Notes under the pieces: generated by a model
Database searches by the model: none
Seen by the model: only the letters and a program-made list of their open reading frames with translations
Told to the model about the DNA's origin: nothing
Shown: positions 1 to 9,900 of the stretch, piece after piece
How the letters are laid out: each line of letters starts with the position of its first letter
How positions within the stretch are numbered: the stretch's first letter is position 1
Program-made: the position numbers and the translations under genes
DNA from: Burkholderia puraquae
GTDB taxonomy: Bacteria; Pseudomonadota; Gammaproteobacteria; Burkholderiales; Burkholderiaceae
Assembly: GCF_002099195.1 (NCBI RefSeq)
Contig: NZ_NBYX01000010.1
Coordinates: forward strand, 1-64,000
Direction: 5' to 3'
Length of the DNA stretch: 64,000 bases

Positions 1-571
1 ACGCCGCCGAACGCGGCGAATGCGCGGGCGTGTGCGTCGAACAGCATCTCGTGACTCTGGGTGGGATAGGCGACCAGCCAGAAGGCGCGGCTGACGTTCA
101 GCTTGACGTGGGCGACCTCCAGGCGTCGCCGCAGGCCGCCGATGAAGGCGTATTCACAGCTCCAGTCGAACTGGAACGCCTCGCCGGGCTCGAAGGCCAG
201 TGGTACGTAGGCCTTTCTGCGCGGAGCTTCGGCCAGCTCCTCGTGCCAGCGCCGAACAAACGCGCTGACGCGGCCGTGCTGCCGGCATAGCCCTCGCCGC
301 GGATCGCCTCGAACATGAACCGCGCAGTGCGCCGGTCACGCTTCGGGCGATGACTGTCAGCCCGCAGCCAGCCCGTCAGCTGTGCGGCCCACTCGTCGAC
401 GACGCTTGGACTGACGCGCTTCGGATACTTCGGCTCGACGGCATCGGTCTGCCGCAGCCAGCTGCGCACCGTGTTTCGGGACAGGCCCGTACGCCTCGCA
501 ATCTCGCGCAGCGGGTCCTTCTCGCGGAAATACATCCGCCTGATCTTGGCCAATATGCCCACCGTGATCAC
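1..571 (-). pseudogene. istA: IS21-family transposase IstA, frameshifted and cut by the window edge
   Basis: Read leftward from a GTG at 571, the product begins MITVGILAKIRRMYFREKD and has the N-terminal helix-turn-helix of IstA (REIARRTGLSRNTVRSWL). The frame runs to about residue 98 (EAIRGEGYAGS) and then loses homology. Continuing one frame over restores IstA sequence (RVSAFVRRWHEEL, then AFQFDWSCEY with the first catalytic Asp of the DDE domain) to position 1. The break fits one missing base near 277/278, where a TAC (Tyr) codon has become AC. The C-terminal half and the IstB partner lie outside the window. The gene is therefore probably inactive unless the deletion is a sequencing error. 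Programmed frameshifting is not known for istA. Confidence 0.85.
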
Positions 572-670
572 CTTTGTATCCCCTGCTCAAGGATTGAGCA
601 GGGCATTCAATCACGTGGGTCAAAATTCGATGAAAATTGCACCCCTTAGTGGGTCAGTTCTGCGTGGACA
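572..670 (-). mobile_element. Terminal region of the IS21-family element
   Basis: Outside istA lie two copies of GTGGGTCA, at 615-622 and 649-656, 34 bp apart. Short repeats of this kind inside each end are typical IstA-binding sites of IS21-family elements. A TGTCCA end (reading leftward) occurs at 665-670, so I place the IS boundary at about 670. No target duplication can be checked because the other end is outside the window. Confidence 0.6.
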
Positions 671-686
671 TCAACAAAAGTACGCT

Positions 687-716
687 TGCCCCCAATACTG
701 CCCCCAGTTGCCCCTG
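687..716 (-). repeat. Three G-rich direct repeats beside a tRNA (integrase-leader type)
   Basis: TGCCCCCA occurs at 687-694 and 699-706, with a variant TGCCCCTG at 709-716. On the minus strand they read TGGGGGCA, 10-12 bp apart. Runs of TGGGGGCA or GGGGGTA are commonly seen between a tRNA attachment site and the integrase gene of tRNA-targeted islands. No integrase frame survives here, because the IS21 end begins about 17 bp further on. That it marks a former island is inference. Confidence 0.45.
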
Positions 717-751
717 GCTGTCCATGGAATCGCTTGGACACATCTGGAATT

Positions 752-786
752 AAAAAACCCGCGAAGCCTTGCGGCCTCGCGGGTTT
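752..786 (-). terminator. Rho-independent terminator of the tRNA gene
   Basis: AAACCCGCGA (755-764) pairs with TCGCGGGTTT (777-786), with an inner GCC/GGC pair and a TTGC loop. On the minus strand it is followed by six T at 757-752. It lies 33 bp after the tRNA 3' end. Confidence 0.85.
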
Positions 787-819
787 CGAGACTTCCTTGG
801 ATAGCCTTGGAAGGGAATT

Positions 820-895
820 TGGTGGGCCCGGCGGGGTTCGAACCCGCGACCAATCGATTATGAGTCGACTGCTCTAACCGCTGAGCTACAAGCCC
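820..895 (-). tRNA. tRNA-Ile2 (CAU anticodon, lysidine type)
   Basis: A 76-nt cloverleaf is encoded on the minus strand with a genomic CCA end (820-822). The acceptor stem is GGGCTTG with CGGGCCC (two G-U pairs). The anticodon loop is CTCATAA, giving CAU, and the T loop is GTTCGAA. CAU could mean initiator Met, elongator Met or Ile2. The D-arm (AGCTCAGCGGTTAGAGC) and the TTGGTCGC after the anticodon stem match E. coli ileX closely and elongator tRNA-Met poorly, so I favour Ile2, whose C34 is converted to lysidine by TilS. The isotype is less certain than the tRNA itself. Confidence 0.85.
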
Positions 896-1024
896 TGATG
901 AGAAGCGAAGCGTATTACACGCCGCCCCGACAAAGAAGCCGGGCCGGCATTGTAACAACAAAGGAGACAAACGCCACCGGCATCACGCGGATGCCGGCGG
1001 CGTTCGCAGGAGAGACGCTGGAAA

Positions 1025-3445
<2,421 letters not shown>

Positions 3446-3491
3446 CGCGATTCTCGCCTCTGCTTAGAAAACAAACCGCTGGAAACCTTAT

Positions 3492-3500
3492 ATTATAGCA
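3492..3500 (-). promoter_or_regulatory. Extended -10 promoter of rpoD
   Basis: On the minus strand the dnaG-rpoD gap contains TGCTATAAT, a perfect extended -10 element, 47 bp before the rpoD ATG. The -35 region is poor (TTAGAG), as expected for extended -10 promoters. It would let rpoD be transcribed independently of the upstream operon genes. Confidence 0.7.
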
Positions 3501-3533
3501 CGCTGGGGAACCCTCTCTAAGCTCCCCGGCCGC

Positions 3534-5411
3534 CTACAGCCCGAGCCGACGCTTCATGTCGGTTCGCTGCTGGTTCAATTCCGTCAATTCGGCCAATTCC
3601 TCGGGTGTGAAGGTGGATTGCCGCGCCAGCCTGTCGAGCCGGTCGCAGCAGGCGTCGTAACGCATCTTGAGCACCGCCGCCTGCAGCTCCTCCCCCGCGA
3701 TCCGTTCCTGTTCACGCTGCCGCTCGGGCACCGTCTCGTCTTCCGGATTCTGTAACAGCAAGTCGCGGACGTTTTCATCATAGTCCAGAATTTCGCGGAA
3801 GATTTCCTCGTAAGTCGCCCCGTTCGAGGACGTCCGAAGGACATCCGACAGCAGCCGGAACTCCGCGCCGTCGCCCAGCGCGCGCGCATGATCGACCACT
3901 TCCGCGAACAGTTCGCCGATGCGCGGCAACGCGCGCAGGGTCGCAAGCTGTTCGTCGTCGAGCTGCGACGCGATGCGCGGATGCATCACCAGCGTGCGCA
4001 GCGCACGCTTTTCGCTGTCCGTCACTCGGCGCCGCTCGCTGCGCGCGGGCGCCTGGCGCGGCGGTGCCGCGATCCGCGTATCGACGTCGGACAGCCCCGC
4101 GACTTCCTCGAACGGGATGTCGAGGCGATCGGCAAACATGTGCATGATCTGCGCACGCAGCGCGTTCGCGGGCAGCGCCTGCAACAACGGCTTCGCATCG
4201 AACAGCGCCTTCGCGCGGCCCTCCGGCTGATCGAGCGCCTTGCCGGAAATTGCTTCGTTCAGCAGAAATTGTGACAGCGGCATCGCGCGCTCGACCTGCT
4301 CGGAGAACGCATCCTCGCCGAACTCGCGTACATAGCTGTCCGGGTCGTGCTCGGCCGGCAGAAAAAGGAACCGGATCGTGCGGTTGTCCCCGGCATGCGG
4401 CAGGCATGCCTCGAGCGCGCGCCGGGCCGCCCGCCGCCCGGCCGAATCGCCGTCGAAACTGAAAATGACCGTATCGGTCTGGCGCAGCAGCTTCTGCACG
4501 TGAATCGGCGTGCATGCGGTGCCGAGCGTCGCGACCGCGTTCGGGAACCCGAGCTGCGCGAGCGCAACGACGTCCATGTAGCCTTCGACGACCAGCACGT
4601 ACTTGCGCTCGCGAATCGCGAGCCGCGCCTCGAACAGGCCGTACAGTTCGCTGCCTTTGTTGAACAGCGGGGTTTCAGGCGAATTCAGGTACTTCGGCTC
4701 GCCGCTGCCGAGCACGCGGCCACCGAAGCCGATCACCTGCCCCTTCACGTTGCGGATCGGGAACATGATCCGCTCGCGGAACCGGTCGTAGCGGCGTGCG
4801 ACGCCCTGCGCATCGGTCTTCTCGCTGACGATCACCAGCCCCGACTCGACGAGCGACTCGTCGCGATAGTCCGGGAACGCGGCTTCGAGGTTCTGCCAGC
4901 CGTCCGGCGCATAGCCAAGCCCGAAGCGTGCAGCGATCTCGCCGGTCAGGCCCCGGTTCTTCAGATACTGGATCGCGACGGTCGCGCCGCGCAACTGCTT
5001 GCGGTAGTAATCGCACGCGGCGGTCATCGCGTCGGACAACGCGGTCGCAACCGATTTCGACACCGGCGCCGGGTAGTCACCGCCGCCACCGCTGCCTCCA
5101 CCACCGACACGCATCGACGGCTCGTGCGGCACGGTCAGGCCGACGGACTGCGCGAGTTCCTGCACGGCTTCCGGGAACGTGAGCCCCGCGTGTTCCATCA
5201 GAAAGCCGATCGCCGTGCCGTGCGCGCCGCAACCGAAGCAGTGATAGAACTGCTTGGTCGGGCTGACGGTAAACGACGGGCTTTTCTCGTTATGGAACGG
5301 ACACAGCCCCATGAAGTTGGCGCCGCCCTTCTTGAGCTGCACGTACCGGCCCACCACGTCGACGATATCGACGCGGTTCAGCAAATCCTGCAGGAACGAA
5401 TGCGGAATCAC
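3534..5411 (-). CDS. dnaG: DNA primase DnaG
   Basis: The protein makes RNA primers at the replication fork. From the GTG at 5411 it starts (M)IPHSFLQDLLNRVDIVDVV, the family's usual beginning, and is 625 residues. The N-terminal zinc-binding domain shows the CHC2 pattern Cys37-His40-Cys58-Cys61 (LCPFH, CFGCG). The TOPRIM core contains VVEGYMDVVALAQ and SFDGDSAGRRAA, and the C-terminal third is the DnaB helicase-binding region. A more distant in-frame GTG at 5444 adds 11 residues absent from homologues; neither start has a strong ribosome site. It lies between yqeY and rpoD, the classical macromolecular synthesis operon with yqeY inserted. Confidence 0.96.
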   Translation of the reverse strand: MIPHSFLQDLLNRVDIVDVVGRYVQLKKGGANFMGLCPFHNEKSPSFTVSPTKQFYHCFGCGAHGTAIGFLMEHAGLTFPEAVQELAQSVGLTVPHEPSMRVGGGGSGGGGDYPAPVSKSVATALSDAMTAACDYYRKQLRGATVAIQYLKNRGLTGEIAARFGLGYAPDGWQNLEAAFPDYRDESLVESGLVIVSEKTDAQGVARRYDRFRERIMFPIRNVKGQVIGFGGRVLGSGEPKYLNSPETPLFNKGSELYGLFEARLAIRERKYVLVVEGYMDVVALAQLGFPNAVATLGTACTPIHVQKLLRQTDTVIFSFDGDSAGRRAARRALEACLPHAGDNRTIRFLFLPAEHDPDSYVREFGEDAFSEQVERAMPLSQFLLNEAISGKALDQPEGRAKALFDAKPLLQALPANALRAQIMHMFADRLDIPFEEVAGLSDVDTRIAAPPRQAPARSERRRVTDSEKRALRTLVMHPRIASQLDDEQLATLRALPRIGELFAEVVDHARALGDGAEFRLLSDVLRTSSNGATYEEIFREILDYDENVRDLLLQNPEDETVPERQREQERIAGEELQAAVLKMRYDACCDRLDRLARQSTFTPEELAELTELNQQRTDMKRRLGL

Positions 5412-5481
5412 CGTGGGATCGAGCGAAAAAAGACAATACGACACCCCGGCGCACGCACTGCGCGCACCGGAGATACGAGTG

Positions 5482-5928
5482 TTACTTCGAAAGCGCGGCC
5501 TTGACCAGCGCGGAAATGGCCGTCATATCGGCACGGCCGGCGAGCTTGCCCTTCAGGACGCCCATCACCTTGCCCATGTCCTGCGGGCCGGCTGCCCCCG
5601 TCTGCGCAACCGCGGCCTGGACTTCGGCGGCCACCTCGGCCTCCGACAGCTGCTCGGGCATGTAGCCGCTCAGCACGACCAGTTCGGCCTGCTCCTTCGC
5701 GACGAGATCGTCACGGCCGGCGGCCTGGAACTGGCTGATCGAATCCTTGCGCTGCTTGATCATCTTGTCGATCACGGCCGTGATGCCCGCGTCGTCGAGG
5801 GTGATCTGATCGTCGACTTCGCGCTGCTTGATCGCGGCCATCAGCAAGCGAATCGTTGCCAGGCGCTCGCTTTCCTTCGCGCGCATCGCGGCCTTCATGT
5901 CTTCGCTGATCTGCTCTTTCAAACTCAT
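5482..5928 (-). CDS. GatB/YqeY domain protein
   Basis: This 148-residue protein (MSLKEQISEDMKAAMRAKES) is a stand-alone YqeY domain, related to the C-terminal tail of the GatB subunit of the tRNA-dependent amidotransferase. It keeps the family hallmarks RLATIRLLMAAIKQREVD and the C-terminal DMGKVMGVLKGKLAGRAD. The molecular role is not firmly established; tRNA binding is suspected from the GatB relationship. It lies between rpsU and dnaG in the same direction, an arrangement common in beta-proteobacteria. It is preceded by a hairpin terminator, so its expression probably depends on read-through from rpsU. A GGTGAAAG element precedes the ATG. Confidence 0.93.
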   Translation of the reverse strand: MSLKEQISEDMKAAMRAKESERLATIRLLMAAIKQREVDDQITLDDAGITAVIDKMIKQRKDSISQFQAAGRDDLVAKEQAELVVLSGYMPEQLSEAEVAAEVQAAVAQTGAAGPQDMGKVMGVLKGKLAGRADMTAISALVKAALSK

Positions 5929-5982
5929 CTTTCACCCGGGATGGAAACGTGAATCCGACGCCCGCCAAATGGGCGTCAACAC

Positions 5983-6016
5983 AAAAACCCGCTTGGGACA
6001 GTGTCTCAAGCGGGTT
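5983..6016 (-). terminator. Intrinsic terminator/attenuator between rpsU and yqeY
   Basis: AACCCGCTTG (5986-5995) pairs perfectly with CAAGCGGGTT (6007-6016). On the minus strand the stem runs into five T at 5987-5983. A second hairpin follows (GACGCCC 5957-5963 with GGGCGTC 5971-5977). A partial terminator after rpsU is a known feature of this operon in E. coli and lets S21 be made in excess over primase and sigma. Confidence 0.8.
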
Positions 6017-6138
6017 GCTCGAATCCGGCATCGGCGGCTCGCCTGATCGGTCGCGCGATCATGCTCGATCTTCCGCGATCACCCGATCGCATGGAGTCGC
6101 CGGTGCGCCGCTCAGCGAACCGCGCGGCGCCCAATCAT

Positions 6139-6351
6139 TCAGTACAGCTTCTTCGGCAGTGTCTGGCTGCGGATACGCTTGTAATGACGCTTCACTGCAG
6201 CAGCCTTCTTGCGCTTGCGCTCTGCGGTCGGCTTCTCGTAAAACTCGCGCGCGCGAAGTTCGGTCAGCAGACCGTTCTTCTCGATCGTGCGCTTGAAGCG
6301 ACGCATTGCAACTTCGAACGGCTCGTTCTCTTTAACGCGAATGATCGTCAT
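6139..6351 (-). CDS. rpsU: 30S ribosomal protein S21
   Basis: A 70-residue very basic protein, [20 protein letters not shown], ending [10 protein letters not shown]. Length and sequence match bacterial bS21, which binds the 30S platform near the anti-Shine-Dalgarno end of 16S rRNA and aids initiation. It is the first gene of the leftward rpsU-yqeY-dnaG-rpoD operon. It is separated from yqeY by 210 bp holding two hairpins. The upstream promoter has an extended -10 element. No strong Shine-Dalgarno sequence precedes its ATG. Confidence 0.97.
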
Positions 6352-6390
6352 GATCCGACACGAATAAAGGTTTGCAGGGAAAGACTACCG

Positions 6391-6399
6391 AGTATAGCA
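6391..6399 (-). promoter_or_regulatory. Extended -10 promoter of the rpsU operon
   Basis: TGCTATACT on the minus strand, 39 bp before the rpsU ATG, is an extended -10 box. A -35 candidate 17 bp upstream (GTGCCT) is weak. It is the same class as the rpoD and tsaD promoters in this window. Confidence 0.65.
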
Positions 6400-6457
6400 G
6401 AGCGATTGCCTAAAGGCACGGGGCCTGGTCCCGCCAAAACGGCGTCGGGCCGGCCCC

Positions 6458-7678
6458 TCAGGCACTGCGCGAATACTCCGCCGCCGCCTGCCCGGCCGCC
6501 GTGCCGGACGCCCACGCCCACTGGAAGTTGTAGCCGCCGAGCCAGCCCGTCACGTCCACCGCCTCGCCGACGAAGAACAGCCCCGGCACGCGCGCGCTCA
6601 TCATCGTCGCCGACGACAGGTCGCGCGTATCGACCCCGCCCTTCGTCACTTCGGCCTTCTTGTAGCCCTCGGTGCCGTTCGGCGTCAGCGTCCAGCCGGA
6701 CAGCGCGTCGCCGATCTGGCGCAGCGTCTTGTCAGGCAGGTCCGCGAGCCGCGCGTCGGCCGCGACGCGATGTGTGTCGAGCCACGCATGCGCGAGGCGC
6801 GACGGCACCCAGTCCGCGAGCAGCGAACCGATCTGGCGCTTCGACGTGCGCTTCGCGTCGAGCAGGTCGGCCACCGTGTCACGCTGCGGTAGCAGATCGA
6901 CGTGGATCGGGTCGCCAGGCTGCCAGTAACTCGAGATCTGCAGGATCCCGGGCCCGGACAGGCCGCGATGGGTCAGCAGCAGGTCCTCGACGAATTCGCC
7001 GCCGCGCTTCTTGTCGCCGGTCGATACGCGCACTTCGAGCGATACGCCGGACAATGCCGCGAATGGCTCCCAGTCGTGCTGCGCGAACGTCAACGGCACG
7101 AGCGCGGGCCGCGTGTCGATGAGTTTGTGACCGAACTGCTTGGCGAGCCGGTAGCCGAAGTCGGTCGCGCCGATCTTCGGGATCGACAGGCCGCCGGTTG
7201 CGATGATCAGTGCGCGCGCACCGATCGTCCCGGCCTGCTGCGTGTCCAGCACGAAGCCGTCGGCCGGCGCATGGCGCACCGCGTCGACGACGACGGGCCG
7301 GCGCCACGCGATGCCGCCCGCATCGCACTCGTGCTTCAACACGTCGATGATCGCGTCGCTGCCGTGGTCGCAAAAGAGCTGACCCTTGTGCTTTTCGTGC
7401 CAGGTCACATGATGGCGCTTGAGCAGCCCGAGGAAGTCGCGCGGCGTATAGCGCGCCAGCGCCGAGCGCGCGAAATGCGGATTCGACGACAGGTAGTTGT
7501 CGGGGCCGGCGTACAGGTTCGTGAAGTTGCAGCGGCCGCCGCCCGAGATGCGGATCTTCTCGGCGAGCCGCGGCGCGTGATCGATCAGCACGACGCGGCG
7601 GCCGAGCTGCCCGGCGACCGCGGCGCTCATCATTCCGGCGGCGCCCGCGCCGATCACGGCGATGTCATAAGTTTCCAT
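6458..7678 (-). CDS. BaiN/HI0933-family FAD-dependent oxidoreductase
   Basis: A 406-residue flavoprotein. The N-terminal Rossmann motif IGAGAAGMMSA (9-19) binds FAD. The family signature GGGRCNFTN is at 46-54, and the C-terminal signatures AEVTKGGVDTRDL and GGYNFQWAWASG bring the chain back to the flavin. This matches the HI0933/YhiN/BaiN group (TIGR00275). Members have been linked to bile-acid 3-oxo-delta4 reduction in gut bacteria, but the substrate in proteobacteria is unknown. It diverges from tsaD across a 129-bp gap. No signal peptide is seen, so it should be cytosolic. The ATG at 7678 directly precedes the Rossmann strand, which supports the start. Confidence 0.92.
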   Translation of the reverse strand: METYDIAVIGAGAAGMMSAAVAGQLGRRVVLIDHAPRLAEKIRISGGGRCNFTNLYAGPDNYLSSNPHFARSALARYTPRDFLGLLKRHHVTWHEKHKGQLFCDHGSDAIIDVLKHECDAGGIAWRRPVVVDAVRHAPADGFVLDTQQAGTIGARALIIATGGLSIPKIGATDFGYRLAKQFGHKLIDTRPALVPLTFAQHDWEPFAALSGVSLEVRVSTGDKKRGGEFVEDLLLTHRGLSGPGILQISSYWQPGDPIHVDLLPQRDTVADLLDAKRTSKRQIGSLLADWVPSRLAHAWLDTHRVAADARLADLPDKTLRQIGDALSGWTLTPNGTEGYKKAEVTKGGVDTRDLSSATMMSARVPGLFFVGEAVDVTGWLGGYNFQWAWASGTAAGQAAAEYSRSA

Positions 7679-7741
7679 GGCGCGGATTGTACCTGCCCGG
7701 CATCGGGCCCGGGCCGCGGCCAGCGGCGTCAGGCCCTCGCC

Positions 7742-7750
7742 TGCTATACT
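7742..7750 (+). promoter_or_regulatory. Extended -10 promoter of tsaD
   Basis: TGCTATACT lies 57 bp before the tsaD ATG on the plus strand. The -35 region is poor. The sequence is identical to the rpsU extended -10 box on the other strand. Confidence 0.6.
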
Positions 7751-7807
7751 TTCAGGTTACGTTGACCTTCCGGTGGCGCGCCCGATACGGTGCGCCCCGC
7801 CCTCACC

Positions 7808-8848
7808 ATGCTCGTTCTCGGCATCGAAAGCTCCTGTGACGAAACCGGGCTCGCGCTCTACGACACGCAGCGCGGCCTGCTCGCGCACGCGCTCCACTCG
7901 CAGATCGCCATGCACCGCGAATACGGCGGCGTCGTGCCCGAGCTCGCGTCGCGCGACCACATCCGCCGCGCGCTGCCGCTGCTCGAGGAAGTGATGGCGC
8001 AAAGCGGCACGCGCCGCGACGACATCGACGCAATCGCGTTCACGCAAGGCCCCGGCCTCGCCGGCGCGCTGCTGGTCGGCGCGAGCATCGCGAACGCGCT
8101 CGCGCTCGCGTGGAACAAGCCGACCGTCGGCATCCATCATCTCGAAGGCCACCTGCTGTCGCCGCTGCTCGTCGACCAGCCGCCGCCGTTCCCGTTCGTC
8201 GCGCTGCTGGTGTCCGGCGGACACACGCAACTGATGCGCGTGACCGACGTCGGCGTGTACGAGACGCTCGGCGAAACGCTCGACGATGCGGCCGGCGAGG
8301 CGTTCGACAAGACGGCCAAGCTGATCGGCCTCGGCTACCCGGGCGGCCCGGAAGTGTCGAAGCTCGCTGAAACCGGCACACCGGGCGCGGTCGTGCTGCC
8401 GCGCCCGATGCTGCATTCGGGCGACCTCGACTTCAGCTTCAGCGGCTTGAAGACGGCCGTACTCACGCAGATGAAGAAGTTCGAAGCGGCGAAGCTCGAA
8501 GGTGAAGCGCTCGAACGCGCGAAGGCCGACCTCGCGCGCGGCTTCGTCGACGCGGCAGTCGACGTGCTCGTCGCAAAGTCGCTCGCCGCCCTGAAGAAGA
8601 CGAAGCTCAAGCGCCTCGTGGTCGCGGGCGGTGTCGGCGCGAACCGCCAGTTGCGCGCCGCGCTGTCGGCTGCCGCGGCCAAGCGCGGCTTCGACGTGCA
8701 TTACCCCGATCTCGCGCTCTGCACCGACAACGGCGCGATGATCGCGCTCGCGGGTGCATTGCGGCTCGGCCGCTGGCCCGAGCAGGCGAATGCCGACTAC
8801 GCATTCACGGTGAAGCCGCGCTGGGATCTCGCGTCGCTCGCACGCTGA
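7808..8848 (+). CDS. tsaD: tRNA threonylcarbamoyladenosine transferase TsaD (Gcp/Kae1)
   Basis: TsaD transfers the threonylcarbamoyl group from TC-AMP to A37 of ANN-decoding tRNAs, with TsaB and TsaE. The 346-residue protein starts [14 protein letters not shown], the ASKHA ATP-fold signature. Metal-binding His111 and His115 lie in HHLEGH (110-115), and SGGHTQL follows at 136. C-terminal [10 protein letters not shown] and CTDNGAMIA complete the family pattern. The ATG at 7808 is preferred over an upstream GTG at 7790, since homologues start at MLVLGIESS. In many proteobacteria tsaD is divergent from rpsU; here a flavoprotein gene lies between them. A bidirectional terminator separates it from folE2. 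Confidence 0.97.
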   Translation: MLVLGIESSCDETGLALYDTQRGLLAHALHSQIAMHREYGGVVPELASRDHIRRALPLLEEVMAQSGTRRDDIDAIAFTQGPGLAGALLVGASIANALALAWNKPTVGIHHLEGHLLSPLLVDQPPPFPFVALLVSGGHTQLMRVTDVGVYETLGETLDDAAGEAFDKTAKLIGLGYPGGPEVSKLAETGTPGAVVLPRPMLHSGDLDFSFSGLKTAVLTQMKKFEAAKLEGEALERAKADLARGFVDAAVDVLVAKSLAALKKTKLKRLVVAGGVGANRQLRAALSAAAAKRGFDVHYPDLALCTDNGAMIALAGALRLGRWPEQANADYAFTVKPRWDLASLAR

Positions 8849-8880
8849 ATCACGCAACGCGGCGCCGCACGCAAGAAAAC

Positions 8881-8910
8881 AAAAGGCCGCTCGGTTTGAG
8901 CGGCCTTTCT
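8881..8910. terminator. Bidirectional terminator between tsaD and folE2
   Basis: AAAGGCCGCTC (8882-8892) and GAGCGGCCTTT (8898-8908) form an 11-bp stem with a 5-nt loop. A and T tracts flank it on both sides, so it can stop the two convergent genes. Confidence 0.85.
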
Positions 8911-8936
8911 CATTGGCGCGACAAAACGCCGCGGCG

Positions 8937-9746
8937 TTATGCAGCCTGCCGCTTGTCGCGTTCGATCAGCGCATACGCGCTGTGATTGTGGATCGACTCG
9001 AAGTTCTCGGCTTCGAGCACGTACGCGACCACGCGCTCGTCCGCATCGAGGCGCTGCGCGACGTCGCGCACGAGATCCTCGACGAACTTCGGGTTCTCGT
9101 ATGCACGCTCGGTGACGAACTTCTCATCCGGACGCTTCAACAGGCCCCACAGCTCGCACGACGCCTCTTCCTCCGCGATGCGGATCAGCGCCTCGACCGG
9201 CAGGTCGGCCGCAAGTTCTGCTTCGATCGTCACGTGCGAGCGCTGGTTGTGCGCGCCGTACTGCGAGATCTTCTTCGAGCACGGGCACAGGCTCGTCACG
9301 GGCACGAGCACCTTCAGGAACAGGCGCGTATTGCCGTTGCGGCTTTCGCCCGCGAGCGTCACTTCATAGTCGAGCAGGCTCTGCACGCCCGACACCGGCG
9401 CAGTCTTGTTCACGAAGTACGGGAACGTGACCTCGATGCGGCCGGCCTCGGCTTCCAGCTTCGCGAGCATCGACGCAAGCATCGCGCGAAAACGCTCGAC
9501 CGTCAGCGGCGCACGGTTCTCTTCGAGCAGCGCGACGAAACGCGACATGTGCGTGCCCTTCTGGTCGGCCGGCAGGCGGACATCGAGGTTCCAGACACCG
9601 ACGGTCGGCTGCACGTCGCCGCTTTCGGTACACACCGTCAACGGATGCCGGACCGCCTTCACGCCCACGCGCTGAATCGGAATCTGGCGGGTATCCACCG
9701 TGCTCTGCACGTCGGGCATCACGAAGGCGGGATTCATCTGGTTCAT
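8937..9746 (-). CDS. folE2: GTP cyclohydrolase FolE2 (type IB)
   Basis: FolE2 converts GTP to dihydroneopterin triphosphate, the first step of folate synthesis. The 269-residue protein begins [20 protein letters not shown]. Likely metal and catalytic residues are Cys154 and Cys156 in [10 protein letters not shown], His166 and His171 in GAHNQRSHV, and KGTHMSRF at 63-70. The ATG at 9746 has AAGGA about 9 nt upstream; a start at 9797 would add an arginine-rich extension absent from the family. Type IB enzymes use several metals and can replace zinc-dependent FolE when zinc is scarce. I see no FolE in the window and no obvious Zur box here. It follows the xseB-ispA-dxs block in the same direction, but hairpins separate it from dxs. 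Confidence 0.96.
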   Translation of the reverse strand: MNQMNPAFVMPDVQSTVDTRQIPIQRVGVKAVRHPLTVCTESGDVQPTVGVWNLDVRLPADQKGTHMSRFVALLEENRAPLTVERFRAMLASMLAKLEAEAGRIEVTFPYFVNKTAPVSGVQSLLDYEVTLAGESRNGNTRLFLKVLVPVTSLCPCSKKISQYGAHNQRSHVTIEAELAADLPVEALIRIAEEEASCELWGLLKRPDEKFVTERAYENPKFVEDLVRDVAQRLDADERVVAYVLEAENFESIHNHSAYALIERDKRQAA

Positions 9747-9814
9747 CTTGTTCAATCCTTGTAAGCCGCGCGTTCGACGACGCGCACGCCGCGTCACGCG
9801 GCAGCCGGAAAAGC

Positions 9815-9898
9815 AACATGGGCCCGCAGGCCCATGTTTTCCGCATCAATGAAGACCGGTTGCGTCAGTCGCACCGGCACCGCCCGCGGGCGGTACCG
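9815..9898. terminator. Two hairpins between dxs and folE2
   Basis: One perfect 10-bp stem (AACATGGGCC 9815-9824 with GGCCCATGTT 9829-9838) and one GC-rich near-perfect stem (9873-9898, ACCGCCC with GGGCGGT) lie just after the dxs stop. Neither has a good T run on the minus strand, so termination would be incomplete. They could instead shape mRNA processing. Confidence 0.4.
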
Positions 9899-9900
9899 GC

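Noticed and set aside
671..970. A 99-codon minus-strand frame across the tRNA
   Set aside because: It reads through the tRNA and its terminator (LVAQRLEQSTHNRLVAGSNP is the tRNA in translation), a common false annotation.
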